From Halorubrum xinjiangense (lineage in GTDB: Archaea; Halobacteriota; Halobacteria; Halobacteriales; Haloferacaceae), in contig NZ_FNBO01000004.1 of NCBI RefSeq assembly GCF_900102375.1, forward strand, positions 186,001 through 250,000: a DNA stretch of 64,000 nt, read 5' to 3'. Numbering within the stretch: position 1 is the first letter of the stretch; each line of letters starts with the position of its first letter. The notes beneath the pieces are model-generated. The model ran no database searches and had not been told where the DNA came from. It saw nothing but the letters and a program-made list of their open reading frames with translations. The translations under genes were made by a program, and so were the position numbers. Shown one piece after another: positions 43,177 to 51,918 of the stretch.

Positions 43177-43779
43177 ATGGACGATCCCTCCACGTCCGAC
43201 GCCGAGTCGGCCAAGTACGACATCTCGACCGTCGACCTCAGCGACGACCGCTACGAGGTCAAACAGTCGCTGGTCCGGAACAAGTACACCGTCCGCGACA
43301 GCGCCGGCGACGTCGTCCTCCGCGGGAAACAGAAGATGTTCAAGCTGAAAGAGGAGTTCCCGTTCGTTACCGGCGACGACGAGGACGCCTTCTCGGTGAA
43401 GGCGGGCGGCATTATCGACGTGGGCGGGAACTACGCCATCGTCGACGCGGGCACCGGCGAGGAGGTCGTCGTCTTAGACGAGGACTACTCGCTGTTTGTC
43501 GAGAACTGGACGATCCGCGACCCCGAGACGGGCGAGGCGCTGGCGACGATTCAGTCGAAGAACAAGCTGCTGTCGGGGCTCCGCCACCTCGTCGGCGCCG
43601 CGAACCTGATCCCGAACAAGTACGAGATATTCGACGCCGGCGGCGGTCACGTCGGCGACATCGAGGGGCAGTTCTCGATGCGGGACGCCTACACGGTCAC
43701 CGTCGACGACGCGAGCGACGTGCCGAAGGAGGCGGTGATCGCGGCCGCGTGTATCCTCGACGCCTTGGAGAACCAGTAG
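43177..43779 (+). CDS. LURP-one-related (scramblase-like) protein
   Basis: A 200-residue protein of the LURP-one-related/Tubby-like superfamily. Blocks YEVKQSLVRNKYTVRDSAGDVVLRGKQKMFKLKEEF, and YEIFDAGGGHVGDIEGQFSMRDAYTVTVDD, then a hydrophobic C-terminal helix (KEAVIAAACILDALEN) match the beta-barrel around a central helix found in this family. Related proteins may bind phospholipids. The function in archaea is unknown. It is the last gene of high-GC core type before the accessory island that starts near 43.8 kb. Confidence 0.87.
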   Translation: MDDPSTSDAESAKYDISTVDLSDDRYEVKQSLVRNKYTVRDSAGDVVLRGKQKMFKLKEEFPFVTGDDEDAFSVKAGGIIDVGGNYAIVDAGTGEEVVVLDEDYSLFVENWTIRDPETGEALATIQSKNKLLSGLRHLVGAANLIPNKYEIFDAGGGHVGDIEGQFSMRDAYTVTVDDASDVPKEAVIAAACILDALENQ

Positions 43780-43860
43780 CGACGGTCGCGGCGTTCGAGC
43801 GGGATCGGTCGCTGCCCACGCAAGGAGACACACAGACGCGCTTCAGCGATAATAAACGAA

Positions 43861-44034
43861 ATGGGAAAAGAAGAACACGCACGCGAGATGGTCGTTAGCC
43901 TGTACCTCAGCGAAACCATCGGCTTCGACGCACTCGCCGAATCTGTCGGCCGACAGGACGCGGAGGCCGTTCGAACCTCGAAGGAACTGCTCGACGACGG
44001 CGAGGCGCTCGCTGACGAACTCGCGGATATATAA
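43861..44034 (+). CDS. Small protein of 57 residues (possible UPF0175-like antitoxin)
   Basis: An ATG at 43861 opens 57 codons ending at TAA 44032-44034. The product (MGKEEHAREMVVSLYLSETIGFDALAESVG...) has one predicted helix-turn-helix-like region (residues ~18-40, with ALAESVG and RTSKELLD) and a very acidic tail. Size and the single DNA-binding-like motif resemble UPF0175/VapB-like antitoxins, but the alignment is weak and no PIN-domain toxin is adjacent. A sequence like GATAATAAACGAA directly precedes the start. Confidence 0.55.
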   Translation: MGKEEHAREMVVSLYLSETIGFDALAESVGRQDAEAVRTSKELLDDGEALADELADI

Positions 44035-44272
44035 ATAATCGATTTTACGACCGAGGGCCGGATTCCCTCGTACCGGTTTGCCACCGATAGAATATTTATC
44101 TGTTTGATTTCGGAGATAGGATCTCCTTGAGGGCGTCATAGAACGGTTCACTACCTCACTGACCGACCCGTGAATCGCTCGGTACAGAGGCTACATTCAG
44201 CAGTCGCTCTCCGCGACAGAGTTGGACCGGTGGCCACCTCGTGCTGCTTCAATTACTCAATAATCCTCTGCT
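44035..44272. other. AT-rich intergenic region at the start of the accessory island
   Basis: 238 bp of lower-GC sequence with no recognisable gene. A TATA-like ATATTTATC at about 44091-44099 would drive rightward transcription, but no gene follows in that direction, which fits loss of a gene here. Confidence 0.5.
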
Positions 44273-45079
44273 TCATCCCGGTGTAACGGCGGATGTCGGC
44301 ACCATCGTCCGTCCGTGTAGGAGTGCAAGGGCCAAGACTATCACCCACCACAGACCTGCCCCAACGACGATGGGTATCAGCCCTGTTCCGTCCAGCACGC
44401 CACCAGAGCCGGCTATAATCGGACCTAAGTTCACGGTTCCATGCATCAGCATCAACGGGAGAACGCTTCCATCGGTGACGTTCACGAATGCCCCAAATAC
44501 GATGGATGTACCAATTATGAACAGAGTATACTGGGCGAAGAAGGCCGGTTCGAGGGAATACTGCTCGTGGCCGATGAACAGCGGGAAATGCCAGACCCAC
44601 CAGAGGACGCCGATACTGAACCCAGCGGTCAATACGGACATCGACTCCTGAACGCGTGGCTGGAGGAATCCACGCCAACCGATTTCTTCGACACCGCCGA
44701 ACAGGAGCATCTGGGCAAGAACGAACAGGACGATGATAGGCAGGCTCTCGGGTGGTGAATACGATACGGATCCTCCTCCGAGTGAACGGACGACAGGTTG
44801 GATGTTCGTGATGAACAACGGGACGAAAAGCGCGATACCAAACAAAGCCGGATGAAGTCGCCAGTCAAGCATGTGTCTGAGCCAGTCTCGAACCGGGACA
44901 TCGCTGGCCCAGACAACCACGAGCGCAGCTATCGGAACGCCCCATTGTCGTCCTAGAGTGACGGGAAGTACTTCACCCCAGTTGAAGATGTAGTAGAGTG
45001 CATCCCATGTCCACGTCCAGCCGAAGGCGACGAGAACGAATGCCGCTATCTCGTGTGTCCGAGTCCATTCTCTGAGCAT
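44273..45079 (-). CDS. CPBP family intramembrane metalloprotease (CAAX protease/Abi-like)
   Basis: A 268-residue polytopic membrane protein. The catalytic signature EExxxR is present in GGVEEIGWRGFLQPRV (residues ~127-142), a histidine occurs in WWVWHFPLF and a second in LMLMHGTVN, which complete the usual metal/catalytic set. Haloarchaeal CPBP proteins process CAAX-like or other membrane peptides and some act as immunity factors for peptides. The base composition is clearly less GC-rich than in core genes. A degraded relative lies just upstream (45124-45660). Confidence 0.88.
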   Translation of the reverse strand: MLREWTRTHEIAAFVLVAFGWTWTWDALYYIFNWGEVLPVTLGRQWGVPIAALVVVWASDVPVRDWLRHMLDWRLHPALFGIALFVPLFITNIQPVVRSLGGGSVSYSPPESLPIIVLFVLAQMLLFGGVEEIGWRGFLQPRVQESMSVLTAGFSIGVLWWVWHFPLFIGHEQYSLEPAFFAQYTLFIIGTSIVFGAFVNVTDGSVLPLMLMHGTVNLGPIIAGSGGVLDGTGLIPIVVGAGLWWVIVLALALLHGRTMVPTSAVTPG

Positions 45080-45123
45080 GTTATATGGCTGTCATTAGCT
45101 ATCAAAAATGTTGGTGGATGCTA

Positions 45124-45660
45124 TTAATCAATATCCCAATCCATTCTCGCATACGCTTCGATCCTCCGAAGGGGAAGATCGAAGACAGGTGAACTGACCG
45201 ATATGCGGGAGTAGTACGCGGTCAATAGGCAAGCTGATTTGATTCGGTGGTCTCTACGGAACCAGCTATGCGATCCCGAACGCGACCACACCAAATACGC
45301 CCAGATATTATTGATTAAATGTAACAACCACGCACCCGTGAGATTGTTGAACCGGAGGCGCAGGAGTGTCGGGAACACCGACCACGTGGCCATCGCAATC
45401 ACGCCTGCGATTCCAAGCAAGGCGACGTGAATAACCCAAACGCAGGGATCGCGACGCCACCAGCCGCAACCGGCGACCAGCCCCGGCCGAGCAAACTTCC
45501 CAGAACGAACCCTCGAAACAGGACTTCCTCAGCAAAGGGGGCACAATACGGCTCCGAATACTACCGGCCCCACGATAACTGGATTCCTAAGAGTGTCTTC
45601 ATACCCTCACCTACCTCCGTTGTGATTTCACGGAGATACCGATTAATTTTCGGAGTGTAA
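45124..45660 (-). pseudogene. Frameshifted CPBP-family protease remnant
   Basis: Three reading-frame shifts break an otherwise clear CPBP gene. Piece 1, near 45660-45605: INRYLREITTEVGEG. Piece 2: YEDTLRNPVIVGPVVFGAVL. Piece 3 has the catalytic APFAEEVLFRGFVLGSLLG (EExxxRG). Piece 4: VIHVALLGIAGVIAMATW then LRLRFNNLTGAWLLHLINNIWAYL. The shifts lie near 45602, at the run of five C (minus strand) at 45537-45541, and near 45433. The N-terminal third is missing and the last 50 codons look unconserved. Sequencing error is possible for the homopolymer but three shifts in 200 bp make decay likelier. Confidence 0.8.
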
Positions 45661-45668
45661 TCATCCCA

Positions 45669-46121
45669 TCAGATTCCGTTTGATCGATGGCGTGCGAACA
45701 TGAGCGGGAGGCTTGCCAGACCACCCACAAGGGCAGCGATACTCAGTACAAGTAGTATAAGAAATGCGTTCATCGGAACGATCAGCATCTCAAACCCCCA
45801 AACAGCCACAAACACAGTCGCCCACACGAGACCCGCAAGCAGGGCAGTAGCAACACCAACGATCACTCCGTGGCGGTACTGGCTTGCATCCCGTTGTTCC
45901 ACGATCTTCCACCAAGTTCCTGCCCCGAAGACTAACGCTGGAATTGCAAAAACGAGTCCGGGATTCGTTACTGATAGACTGATTGCCTCTGCAAGCACAG
46001 ACAATATAGAGTAAAGAAATGATGATAAGATGAGAGCTATACTGAACATATAAATTCCTGTAAAGACGGACCATACCATCCCTGATTTTATGTTGGAATC
46101 TTCTTGGAGGGTAGTTGCCAT
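45669..46121 (-). CDS. Four-helix membrane protein, unknown
   Basis: A 150-residue protein with four hydrophobic segments (about residues 16-40, 46-64, 78-102 and 110-135), starting MATTLQEDSN. Composition is low in GC relative to core genes. No family is recognised. The ATG at 46121 is chosen over earlier in-frame codons because it precedes a soluble leader then the first membrane helix. Its stop lies nine bases before the CPBP pseudogene, in the same frame, so the two may have formed a co-transcribed pair before decay. Confidence 0.6.
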   Translation of the reverse strand: MATTLQEDSNIKSGMVWSVFTGIYMFSIALILSSFLYSILSVLAEAISLSVTNPGLVFAIPALVFGAGTWWKIVEQRDASQYRHGVIVGVATALLAGLVWATVFVAVWGFEMLIVPMNAFLILLVLSIAALVGGLASLPLMFARHRSNGI

Positions 46122-46504
46122 AAGCGGAAGTAGAAACAACACCTGAATGAATTTTCTCCTTTGAGACCGACTGGTTCAGTTGTTCTCTCTAGAAACAAGG
46201 AGTCTTATTCGTCCAATAAACACGCACACTGAGCAGTAGGTTCGAGGCATTACTACCGAGATAAACGAACTATTGAACTGCGTCTAAACAAGGTCCCCGT
46301 GGTTCTATTCTCTGGCCTCTCTAAAGAGGGAGTTCTCTGCGGGTCATTGACTGAGAGCTATAAGTCAAGGAGCGGGTCGCAACCCCGGCTCTCAACCCTG
46401 GGAGCATAGTCAACGAACGGGAAGAGACACCAAACTATCCAAAACCAGATAATCTGTTTGACACTGGTGTTGCGACAATGACGCTAGCTGTAGAAGGGGC
46501 TGTT
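46122..46504. other. AT-rich intergenic region in the accessory island
   Basis: About 380 bp without a gene. A modest inverted repeat, GAGAGC...GCTCTC with an inner GGGT-CGCA-ACCC hairpin, spans about 46356-46397. A tRNA was considered and rejected because no T-arm consensus is present. Nothing else is seen. Confidence 0.45.
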
Positions 46505-47392
46505 TCAACGTTTGTCGGTATTGACCACCTCAAATGACTCATCCACGGTGATTTGCAACTCGTCATCATCAAGTGGGACGCTAATTTTTATCAGGTCTTT
46601 CTCTGGTCGGTGTACTTCTTGGTACTCTTTAGAGAGGGCCCACTCAAACTCCCAGATGAAGGACGACCGGATGTCATAGCCACGATTCCAGTAGAACGAT
46701 ACGACCAGGGGGTGTTCAAGAAGCAAGCATCCCACCGGGAGGTAACCACTCATCCAACACTGCGTACAGTTGAGGGTACACCGTACGTCAACGTTACCGA
46801 TTGCCGGGTCACCTTGTTCCTCAGCAAACCCCATTTCCATTCGACCACCACATTCCGGACAGACACCAGTAGAGGACAGCATATTCCATGATCGAGCCCA
46901 CCGGTCAAACGCAGCCTCTAGGTCGCCATCTCGGTGGCTTGCAATGGCACCGGGAGGGAATGGCATATGAACAATCGATGTTTCGCAGTTCGTACACGAT
47001 ATATCGAATTCTACATCGTTGTAGGTCAACTCAAGAGCATCGTCACCGCAGTTTAAACACGCACCGTTCACCGAGCGTGATTCAAGTTCAACGGTCTCAT
47101 TATAGGTCCCTCCCGCAATTGCACTCGCCGCCTTCCGGCCGGCATACGAAAGTCTGTACGCGGCCTGGTCTTTTTCTACGAAATAGCCGACGAGCTGCTG
47201 AAGGTGGTAGTTGAACCGGCCACTATCTCGAACGCCTACACGTGATTTCAATGACGAATACGACATCTTTCGCTCTCCGTTTTTAAACCCTTCTTGGAGA
47301 GTTTGAATGATAGACGCGCGTATATCGTTCCCCACGAGCTCAAATGCATCTTCTGGCGGAATGGGCTCGTCGGATGGCATTATCATACCCAT
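46505..47392 (-). CDS. ArsR-type winged-helix regulator with zinc ribbons
   Basis: A 295-residue regulator. Residues ~15-85 are an ArsR-like winged helix (ELVGNDIRASIIQTLQEGF, SYSSLKSRVGVRDSGRFNYHLQQLVG, AYRLSYAGRKAASAI). It is followed by two zinc-ribbon candidates, one with CLNC...CTNC and a second with CPEC...CTLNCTQC. This layout is known in haloarchaeal multi-domain regulators (DUF7351-type). It is divergent from the MFS transporter, with two palindromes in the gap, so it probably controls that gene and itself. Two further in-frame ATGs follow the first within 12 bp. Confidence 0.83.
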   Translation of the reverse strand: MGMIMPSDEPIPPEDAFELVGNDIRASIIQTLQEGFKNGERKMSYSSLKSRVGVRDSGRFNYHLQQLVGYFVEKDQAAYRLSYAGRKAASAIAGGTYNETVELESRSVNGACLNCGDDALELTYNDVEFDISCTNCETSIVHMPFPPGAIASHRDGDLEAAFDRWARSWNMLSSTGVCPECGGRMEMGFAEEQGDPAIGNVDVRCTLNCTQCWMSGYLPVGCLLLEHPLVVSFYWNRGYDIRSSFIWEFEWALSKEYQEVHRPEKDLIKISVPLDDDELQITVDESFEVVNTDKR

Positions 47393-47407
47393 AGAACACC
47401 AAAGGTT

Positions 47408-47456
47408 AACACCTGCGGTGTTTCGGTGTGGAATCCTTCAGATTCCTCACCGAAAC
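47408..47456. promoter_or_regulatory. Overlapping palindromes between regulator and MFS transporter (candidate operator)
   Basis: Two inverted repeats share the 190-bp divergent gap. AACACC-TGC-GGTGTT is at 47408-47422. A 37-bp near-perfect palindrome, GTTTCGGTG-T-GGAATC then CTTCA then its complement GATTCC-T-CACCGAAAC, spans 47420-47456. Its only internal mismatch is a symmetrical T/T. It lies upstream of the regulator's likely start and in the MFS leader, which is where an autoregulated operator is expected. It could also act as an RNA hairpin. Confidence 0.7.
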
Positions 47457-47581
47457 TCAGTTCACAGACTACTTAGGGGAATTCAGGCAGTTTTGTCCAA
47501 TCGCAATGGAAGCCGCGTTCAGCGCTGGACCCGTTGGAACACTCCAAGAGAACGGTATCCTGTACAGTGGTGGTGAAATTG

Positions 47582-48799
47582 ATGCATAATAGCATTATTC
47601 GCCGATATTACATTCACCGGGCACTTCTGACAACGGGATTTTTCTGGCCAGTATTTCCACTCTTGCTGCGATCACGTGAAATTTCATTTGCAGGTATAGG
47701 TGCCCTCTTAGCTATCGAGGCAGGAGTCATGCTGATTTCCGAGATCCCCACTGGATATCTCGGTGATGCACTCGGCCGCAGAAACAGCCTCATCGCTGGA
47801 AGCAGCTTAATGCTCGTCGGGGTAGTTGGATACATATTCGCCCATCAATTCTGGGCCTTTGCCGCCATCTACGTCACCTTTGGTATCGCACGGACGTTCT
47901 GGTCTGGAAGTGGTGACGCCTGGCTCTATGATTTGTTAGGTTCAAACGACACTACTGATGAATTCACTCGAATTCGCGGTCGCGGCGAATCAGTGACTCA
48001 TTGGGCAAGTACGGCCGCGATGCTGACGTCCGGCGTGCTCTATCTTATAAATCCGATAATTCCGTTTGTCGTCTCAGCAATAATCGTTGCTGCCGATATC
48101 ATCCTATTGACGACGCTACCAGCAACAGGGGGAGGAGAAGAAAGTCGAGTTACGGTGCGCGAAGCTGCCCCAATAATATATCAAACTCTGACAAAATCCA
48201 ATATCTGGTCGTTCGTTGCCGTCGCAGCCATCTTTTTCGGCATCGAGGCCACGGTAAGCGAGTTCGTGCCAAGTGTGACGACAGCCGTACTCGGAAGGAC
48301 AATCGCAACCCCGACACAGGGAAGTTCGACCGGTGTTGCGTTTCTTGGCGTGTTCTTTGCTGGCTTCACCGCTACATCAGCGATCGCCAGCATGTATGCT
48401 GGAAGCGTACGCGATAAATTGGGCGCTCCTCTCTCACTCGTGGGTGCAGGGTTCCTCTCAGCGCTCCCCCTAATTGGAGGACTAGTCTTCCCACCGATCG
48501 CTCTTCTCGGATTCTTCGCCATCAAGACGACACATGCTCTCGCCTTACCAATTGTCAACGGGTATGTCAACGATCACACTGAAACCGGTGGGCGGGCCAC
48601 CACGCTTTCAGCTATGTCGATGCTGTTCAGCATTGCAAAAATGCCTTTGCTAATTGGCATCGGTGCGCTCGCAGATGCGACAGACGTATTCATCGCAGTC
48701 GGCGCGCTTGGAGTGATCTTCGTTACATTAGCCGCGGGAATTCTAGCAATCGAGTTCCCAGTTGACGTCACCCCAGAACAAAACACCACCGCTGATTGA
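47582..48799 (+). CDS. MFS-family transporter
   Basis: A 405-residue protein with 12 predicted membrane helices. The conserved loop 2-3 block is GYLGDALGRRNSLIAGS (residues ~60-76), the MFS signature. A second half repeat is GSVRDKLGAPLSL. The ATG at 47582 is chosen because it starts just before the first helix and is preceded by a Shine-Dalgarno-like GGTGG. An in-frame start at 47534 would add 16 residues. The substrate (drug, metabolite or metal-complex efflux) is unknown. Divergent from its likely regulator. Confidence 0.87.
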   Translation: MHNSIIRRYYIHRALLTTGFFWPVFPLLLRSREISFAGIGALLAIEAGVMLISEIPTGYLGDALGRRNSLIAGSSLMLVGVVGYIFAHQFWAFAAIYVTFGIARTFWSGSGDAWLYDLLGSNDTTDEFTRIRGRGESVTHWASTAAMLTSGVLYLINPIIPFVVSAIIVAADIILLTTLPATGGGEESRVTVREAAPIIYQTLTKSNIWSFVAVAAIFFGIEATVSEFVPSVTTAVLGRTIATPTQGSSTGVAFLGVFFAGFTATSAIASMYAGSVRDKLGAPLSLVGAGFLSALPLIGGLVFPPIALLGFFAIKTTHALALPIVNGYVNDHTETGGRATTLSAMSMLFSIAKMPLLIGIGALADATDVFIAVGALGVIFVTLAAGILAIEFPVDVTPEQNTTAD

Positions 48800-49435
48800 G
48801 TTCAGTAATCTGATTACGTTCCTCTCAGCGTCGAGAAGGCCGTGAGGGCCGGGGCATTGGAATATTTCGATTTACAGTTAACTGCTCTGTTGCATCCGAT
48901 GACTGTACGGGGATCACGATCTCTGAAGGCGCAATTACCCTGCTCTTTGTCGTCAAGGAGTCGGATCGATCCCTCCTGTAATCTCCAGCCTCGCCCTCTC
49001 TGCCAGGACCCCATCTTTGAATTCTCTCGGCAGCGCTCCTGAACTGAGCACAGAGTGACCCGACATCGACGCCTTCTGCGGATTCAACAGAGCAGAGATG
49101 TGTACAATGTAGTCGCCAATCATTCACCGCACGTGTTACCTTCGCCGGATACCTTCAGGGGCAGTATGCCTACAATGGCTTATGAGGCTGCAGTAACTCG
49201 CACATTAGCGGCTTTGTTGAAATCCTCAGTACAACCCACCGAACCGGAACCGGTCTTTGAGTCCACCATCGCCTAACACGGCTTCTCGATGTGGCCAGCG
49301 CTCCTGGTTCATTCGCAGATCAGCTCTGATAGTTGATTTATCGAATCATGGGTGAAAATCAAACCCTTGCGAATAGTTCTATGACACCCTCCCTCCTTTC
49401 CAATCTGTCCGGAGACGACGCTGACGCGTCCTCTC
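48800..49435. other. Intergenic region with a possible decayed gene
   Basis: About 640 bp without an intact gene. On the minus strand around 48830-49130, two frames carry conserved-looking pieces (SGALPREFKDGVLAERARLEITGGIDP, then LTTKSRVIAPSEIVIPVQSSDATEQL) that join by a frameshift, suggesting a decayed coding sequence. I cannot name the family. The region ends the accessory island; high-GC sequence resumes at serS. Confidence 0.45.
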
Positions 49436-50806
49436 CTATTCTCCGCCCAGCTTCGACTCGCCGACCGCGTCGTGGCCCTCGATGACCGCCGTCCCGCCCA
49501 TGTACGGGCGCAGCGCCTCGGGGACGGTGACGGTGCCGTCGTCGTTCTGGTAGTACTCCAAGATCGCGACGACGATCCGCGGCACGGCGAGCCCCGAGCC
49601 GTTCAGGGTGTGGAGGTAGTCGGCCGACTCGTGGTGCTCCTCGCGGTAGCGGATCCCCGCGCGGCGCGCCTGGAAGTCCTCGAAGTTCGAGACGGAGGAG
49701 ACCTCCAGCCAGCGGCCGCCCTGTTCTGGACCCTCGTCCATGTCGTCCGCGGGCGCCCACACCTCGACGTCGTACTTCTTCGCCTGCGTGAACCCGAGGT
49801 CGCCGGTACACATCTCCAGGATGCGGTACGGGAGTTCGAGCCGCCGGAGCACCTCCTCGGCCTCGTCGACGAGGCCGTGGAAGCGCTCGTCGCTCTCCTC
49901 CGGTCGCACGAAGTTCACCATCTCCACCTTGTTGAACTGGTGGACGCGGACGATGCCGCGCGTCTCGGTGCCGTGTTCACCCGCCTCCTGCCGGAAGTTC
50001 GGCGTGTACGCCTGATATTTAAGCGGGAGGTCCTCGCCCAGCAGGATCTCGTCGCGGTGGAGGTTCGTGACGGGCACCTCCGCGGTCGGGAGCAGCCAGA
50101 GGTCGTCGTCGTCATATTCGTCCTCGTTCGACCCCTCCACGCGGTAGGCGTCCTCGGTGAACTTCGGCAGTTGGCCGGTGCCCCGCATCGACGCGGAGTT
50201 GACTGGGATCGGCGGGAACACGTCCTCGTACCCCTGCTCGCGGTGGACTTCGAGCATGAACTGGATGAGCGCGTGTTCGAGGCGGGCGCCGTCGCCCTTC
50301 GCGACGTAGAAGCCGCCGCCCGCGACCTTCGCCCCGCGCTCGAAGTCGAGGATTTCGAGGTCCTCCCCCAGGTCGTAGTGCGGCTCGACCTCGCCCGGAA
50401 TATCCCGGAGGTCGTCGAACCCCTCGCGGCGCACCTCGACGTTCTCCGACTCGTCTTCGCCGACCGGCACGGAGTCTTGGGGGATCTGCGGCAGTTCGAG
50501 CAGCGACGCTTCCAGTTCGGCCTCCAGTTCGTCAGCGCGCTCCTCGATCTCCTGGAGTTCCGATTTGAGCTCCTGGGAGCGCTCGATGGCTTCCTGGGCC
50601 TCCGCCTCCTCGCCGGCCGCCTTCAGCTCGCCGATCGTCGAGGAGACCTCGTTGCGCTCGTGGCGCAGGTCGTCGCCGCGCTGTTTCAGCTCCCGCCACT
50701 CCTCGTCGACGTCGAGTATCCGGTCGAGGTCCACGTCGACGCCCTTGTTTTCGAGCGCCTCGCGGACGACCTCGGGGTTCTCCCGGACGAACTGTCGAGA
50801 CAGCAT
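49436..50806 (-). CDS. serS: Seryl-tRNA synthetase
   Basis: A 456-residue class II synthetase that charges tRNA-Ser. The N-terminal coiled-coil tRNA-binding arm occupies residues ~25-105 (ELKQRGDDLRHERNEVSSTIGELKAAGEE). Class II motifs follow: motif 1 near KFTEDAYRV, motif 2 TPNFRQEAGEHGTETRGIVRVHQFNKVEM, motif 3 NGSGLAVPRIVVAILE. Length is normal and it is of the standard (not methanogen rare) type. ATG at 50806. Confidence 0.96.
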   Translation of the reverse strand: MLSRQFVRENPEVVREALENKGVDVDLDRILDVDEEWRELKQRGDDLRHERNEVSSTIGELKAAGEEAEAQEAIERSQELKSELQEIEERADELEAELEASLLELPQIPQDSVPVGEDESENVEVRREGFDDLRDIPGEVEPHYDLGEDLEILDFERGAKVAGGGFYVAKGDGARLEHALIQFMLEVHREQGYEDVFPPIPVNSASMRGTGQLPKFTEDAYRVEGSNEDEYDDDDLWLLPTAEVPVTNLHRDEILLGEDLPLKYQAYTPNFRQEAGEHGTETRGIVRVHQFNKVEMVNFVRPEESDERFHGLVDEAEEVLRRLELPYRILEMCTGDLGFTQAKKYDVEVWAPADDMDEGPEQGGRWLEVSSVSNFEDFQARRAGIRYREEHHESADYLHTLNGSGLAVPRIVVAILEYYQNDDGTVTVPEALRPYMGGTAVIEGHDAVGESKLGGE

Positions 50807-50930
50807 TTATCGGGGATTCCGCGGGGCGACCCAAAACCGTATCGGAGCGTCGGCACCGGTTGACGCGGGCGGCTCGCGCGGCGGACCGGGGAGAGGAGGT
50901 CGGATCCGAGCGACGCGTCGCGCGGCCCGG

Positions 50931-51170
50931 TCAGGGGATGAACGCGAAGTTCGCGATCACCATGAGCAGCGCGAGCGCGGCGACGACGACGCCCATCACG
51001 CGCATCATGAGTATTCGGGTGTCGCTCGGCTCGATACGCCCCGTCGAGCCGTCGGGCGACCGAGTCTGCCAGCTCGTCAGCTTTCGGGGGAACGCCGCCA
51101 TCGCCAGCGCGCCCGCGGCGACGAGGAGGGGGACGGCGACGAAGAACAGCCGGAAGGGTGCGGGGAGCAT
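50931..51170 (-). CDS. Small two-helix membrane protein, unknown
   Basis: A 79-residue protein with two transmembrane segments (residues ~8-26 and ~54-75) linked by a 27-residue polar loop that includes KLTSWQTRSPDGSTGRIEPS. The C-terminus is hydrophobic. It resembles the many short DUF-type membrane proteins of haloarchaea but no family is claimed. It is separated by ~95 bp from the next minus-strand gene, also a membrane protein. Confidence 0.65.
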   Translation of the reverse strand: MLPAPFRLFFVAVPLLVAAGALAMAAFPRKLTSWQTRSPDGSTGRIEPSDTRILMMRVMGVVVAALALLMVIANFAFIP

Positions 51171-51265
51171 GCGCGGGGAAGTGGCCGCGCGAGTCAACAA
51201 AGCGTTACGGAATCGAGCGGTCTTAGGGGAGCCGCGACGGTCTCGGCCCGGGGAGCGCGCCGCGG

Positions 51266-51793
51266 TCAGTAGCCGCCCGGCAGCGCCATCCCGATTGCGA
51301 GTGCGACGAGCGGCACCGCGGCGACGACCGCGTACCACAGGCCGGCGCCGACGAGGAGGAGCCACGTGGAGTAGCCGTATCCGGTCGGGTCCCAGTCGAC
51401 GCCGAGCCGCGGGAGGCCGATCACGGAGACAGCGGGCGCGACGAGGGCGACGAGGATCCCGCCGAACAGCGCGGTGTCGAGGAACCCCTCGCTCCAGCCG
51501 GGGCCCGCCGACTCGACGAGCCAGACGGTCAGGAAGACCCCGACGACGTAGGGGACGGAGAGGCCGACCGAGACGGCGACGTAGGAGGGCAGGACCCGCC
51601 CTCTCGGCGGGAGCGCGCGGAACAGCGCCCGGAGGCGCTCGGCGGCGAGGAACGGCGCGCAAAGCACCGCGGCGACGAGCCCGGGGAAGAGGAGCAGCGC
51701 GAGGGTCCACAGCCATCCGACTGCGGTACCGACGAGCGCGGGGACCGCGGAGGGCGGGACGACAGACGGGAGCGCGGTGAGAACCGGGACCAT
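51266..51793 (-). CDS. Membrane protein, haloarchaeal, unknown
   Basis: A 175-residue protein with four hydrophobic segments (residues ~5-40, 64-86, 96-125 and 140-170). A cytoplasmic loop PFLAAERLRALFRALPPRG separates the second and third. No motif is visible. The ATG at 51793 is chosen; an in-frame extension to 51916 runs through the divergent dihydroorotase promoter. Co-directional with the small membrane protein, possibly one transcript. Confidence 0.65.
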   Translation of the reverse strand: MVPVLTALPSVVPPSAVPALVGTAVGWLWTLALLLFPGLVAAVLCAPFLAAERLRALFRALPPRGRVLPSYVAVSVGLSVPYVVGVFLTVWLVESAGPGWSEGFLDTALFGGILVALVAPAVSVIGLPRLGVDWDPTGYGYSTWLLLVGAGLWYAVVAAVPLVALAIGMALPGGY

Positions 51794-51918
51794 GCGCGAG
51801 AGAGTCTCCGCGGGCGACAAACGTCTTGTGGTGGCTCGCAGCGGGCCACCAAGAACGCCTCGCACGCGCGGCCGGAACCACCAGCGTTTATCCCGCTCGC
51901 CGCGACCGGTCGACAACG

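Noticed and set aside
45537..45541. Frameshift at the five-base homopolymer treated as certain
   Set aside because: A sequencing error at this run cannot be excluded. The other two shifts do not lie in homopolymers and are the stronger evidence for decay.
46356..46397. A possible tRNA or small RNA hairpin (GAGAGC...GCTCTC)
   Set aside because: No acceptor stem or T-arm consensus (GGTTCRANTCC) is present; only a modest hairpin.
47428..47589. A 53-codon frame ending ...ILYSGGEIDA upstream of the MFS gene
   Set aside because: Its GTG start lies inside the 37-bp palindrome and no promoter fits. It overlaps the MFS start by 8 bases. A leader peptide remains possible but cannot be supported.
48825..49127. 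A minus-strand frame in the serS-side gap as an intact gene
   Set aside because: Conserved-looking pieces are split across two frames, so at best a decayed gene. I could not name a family.
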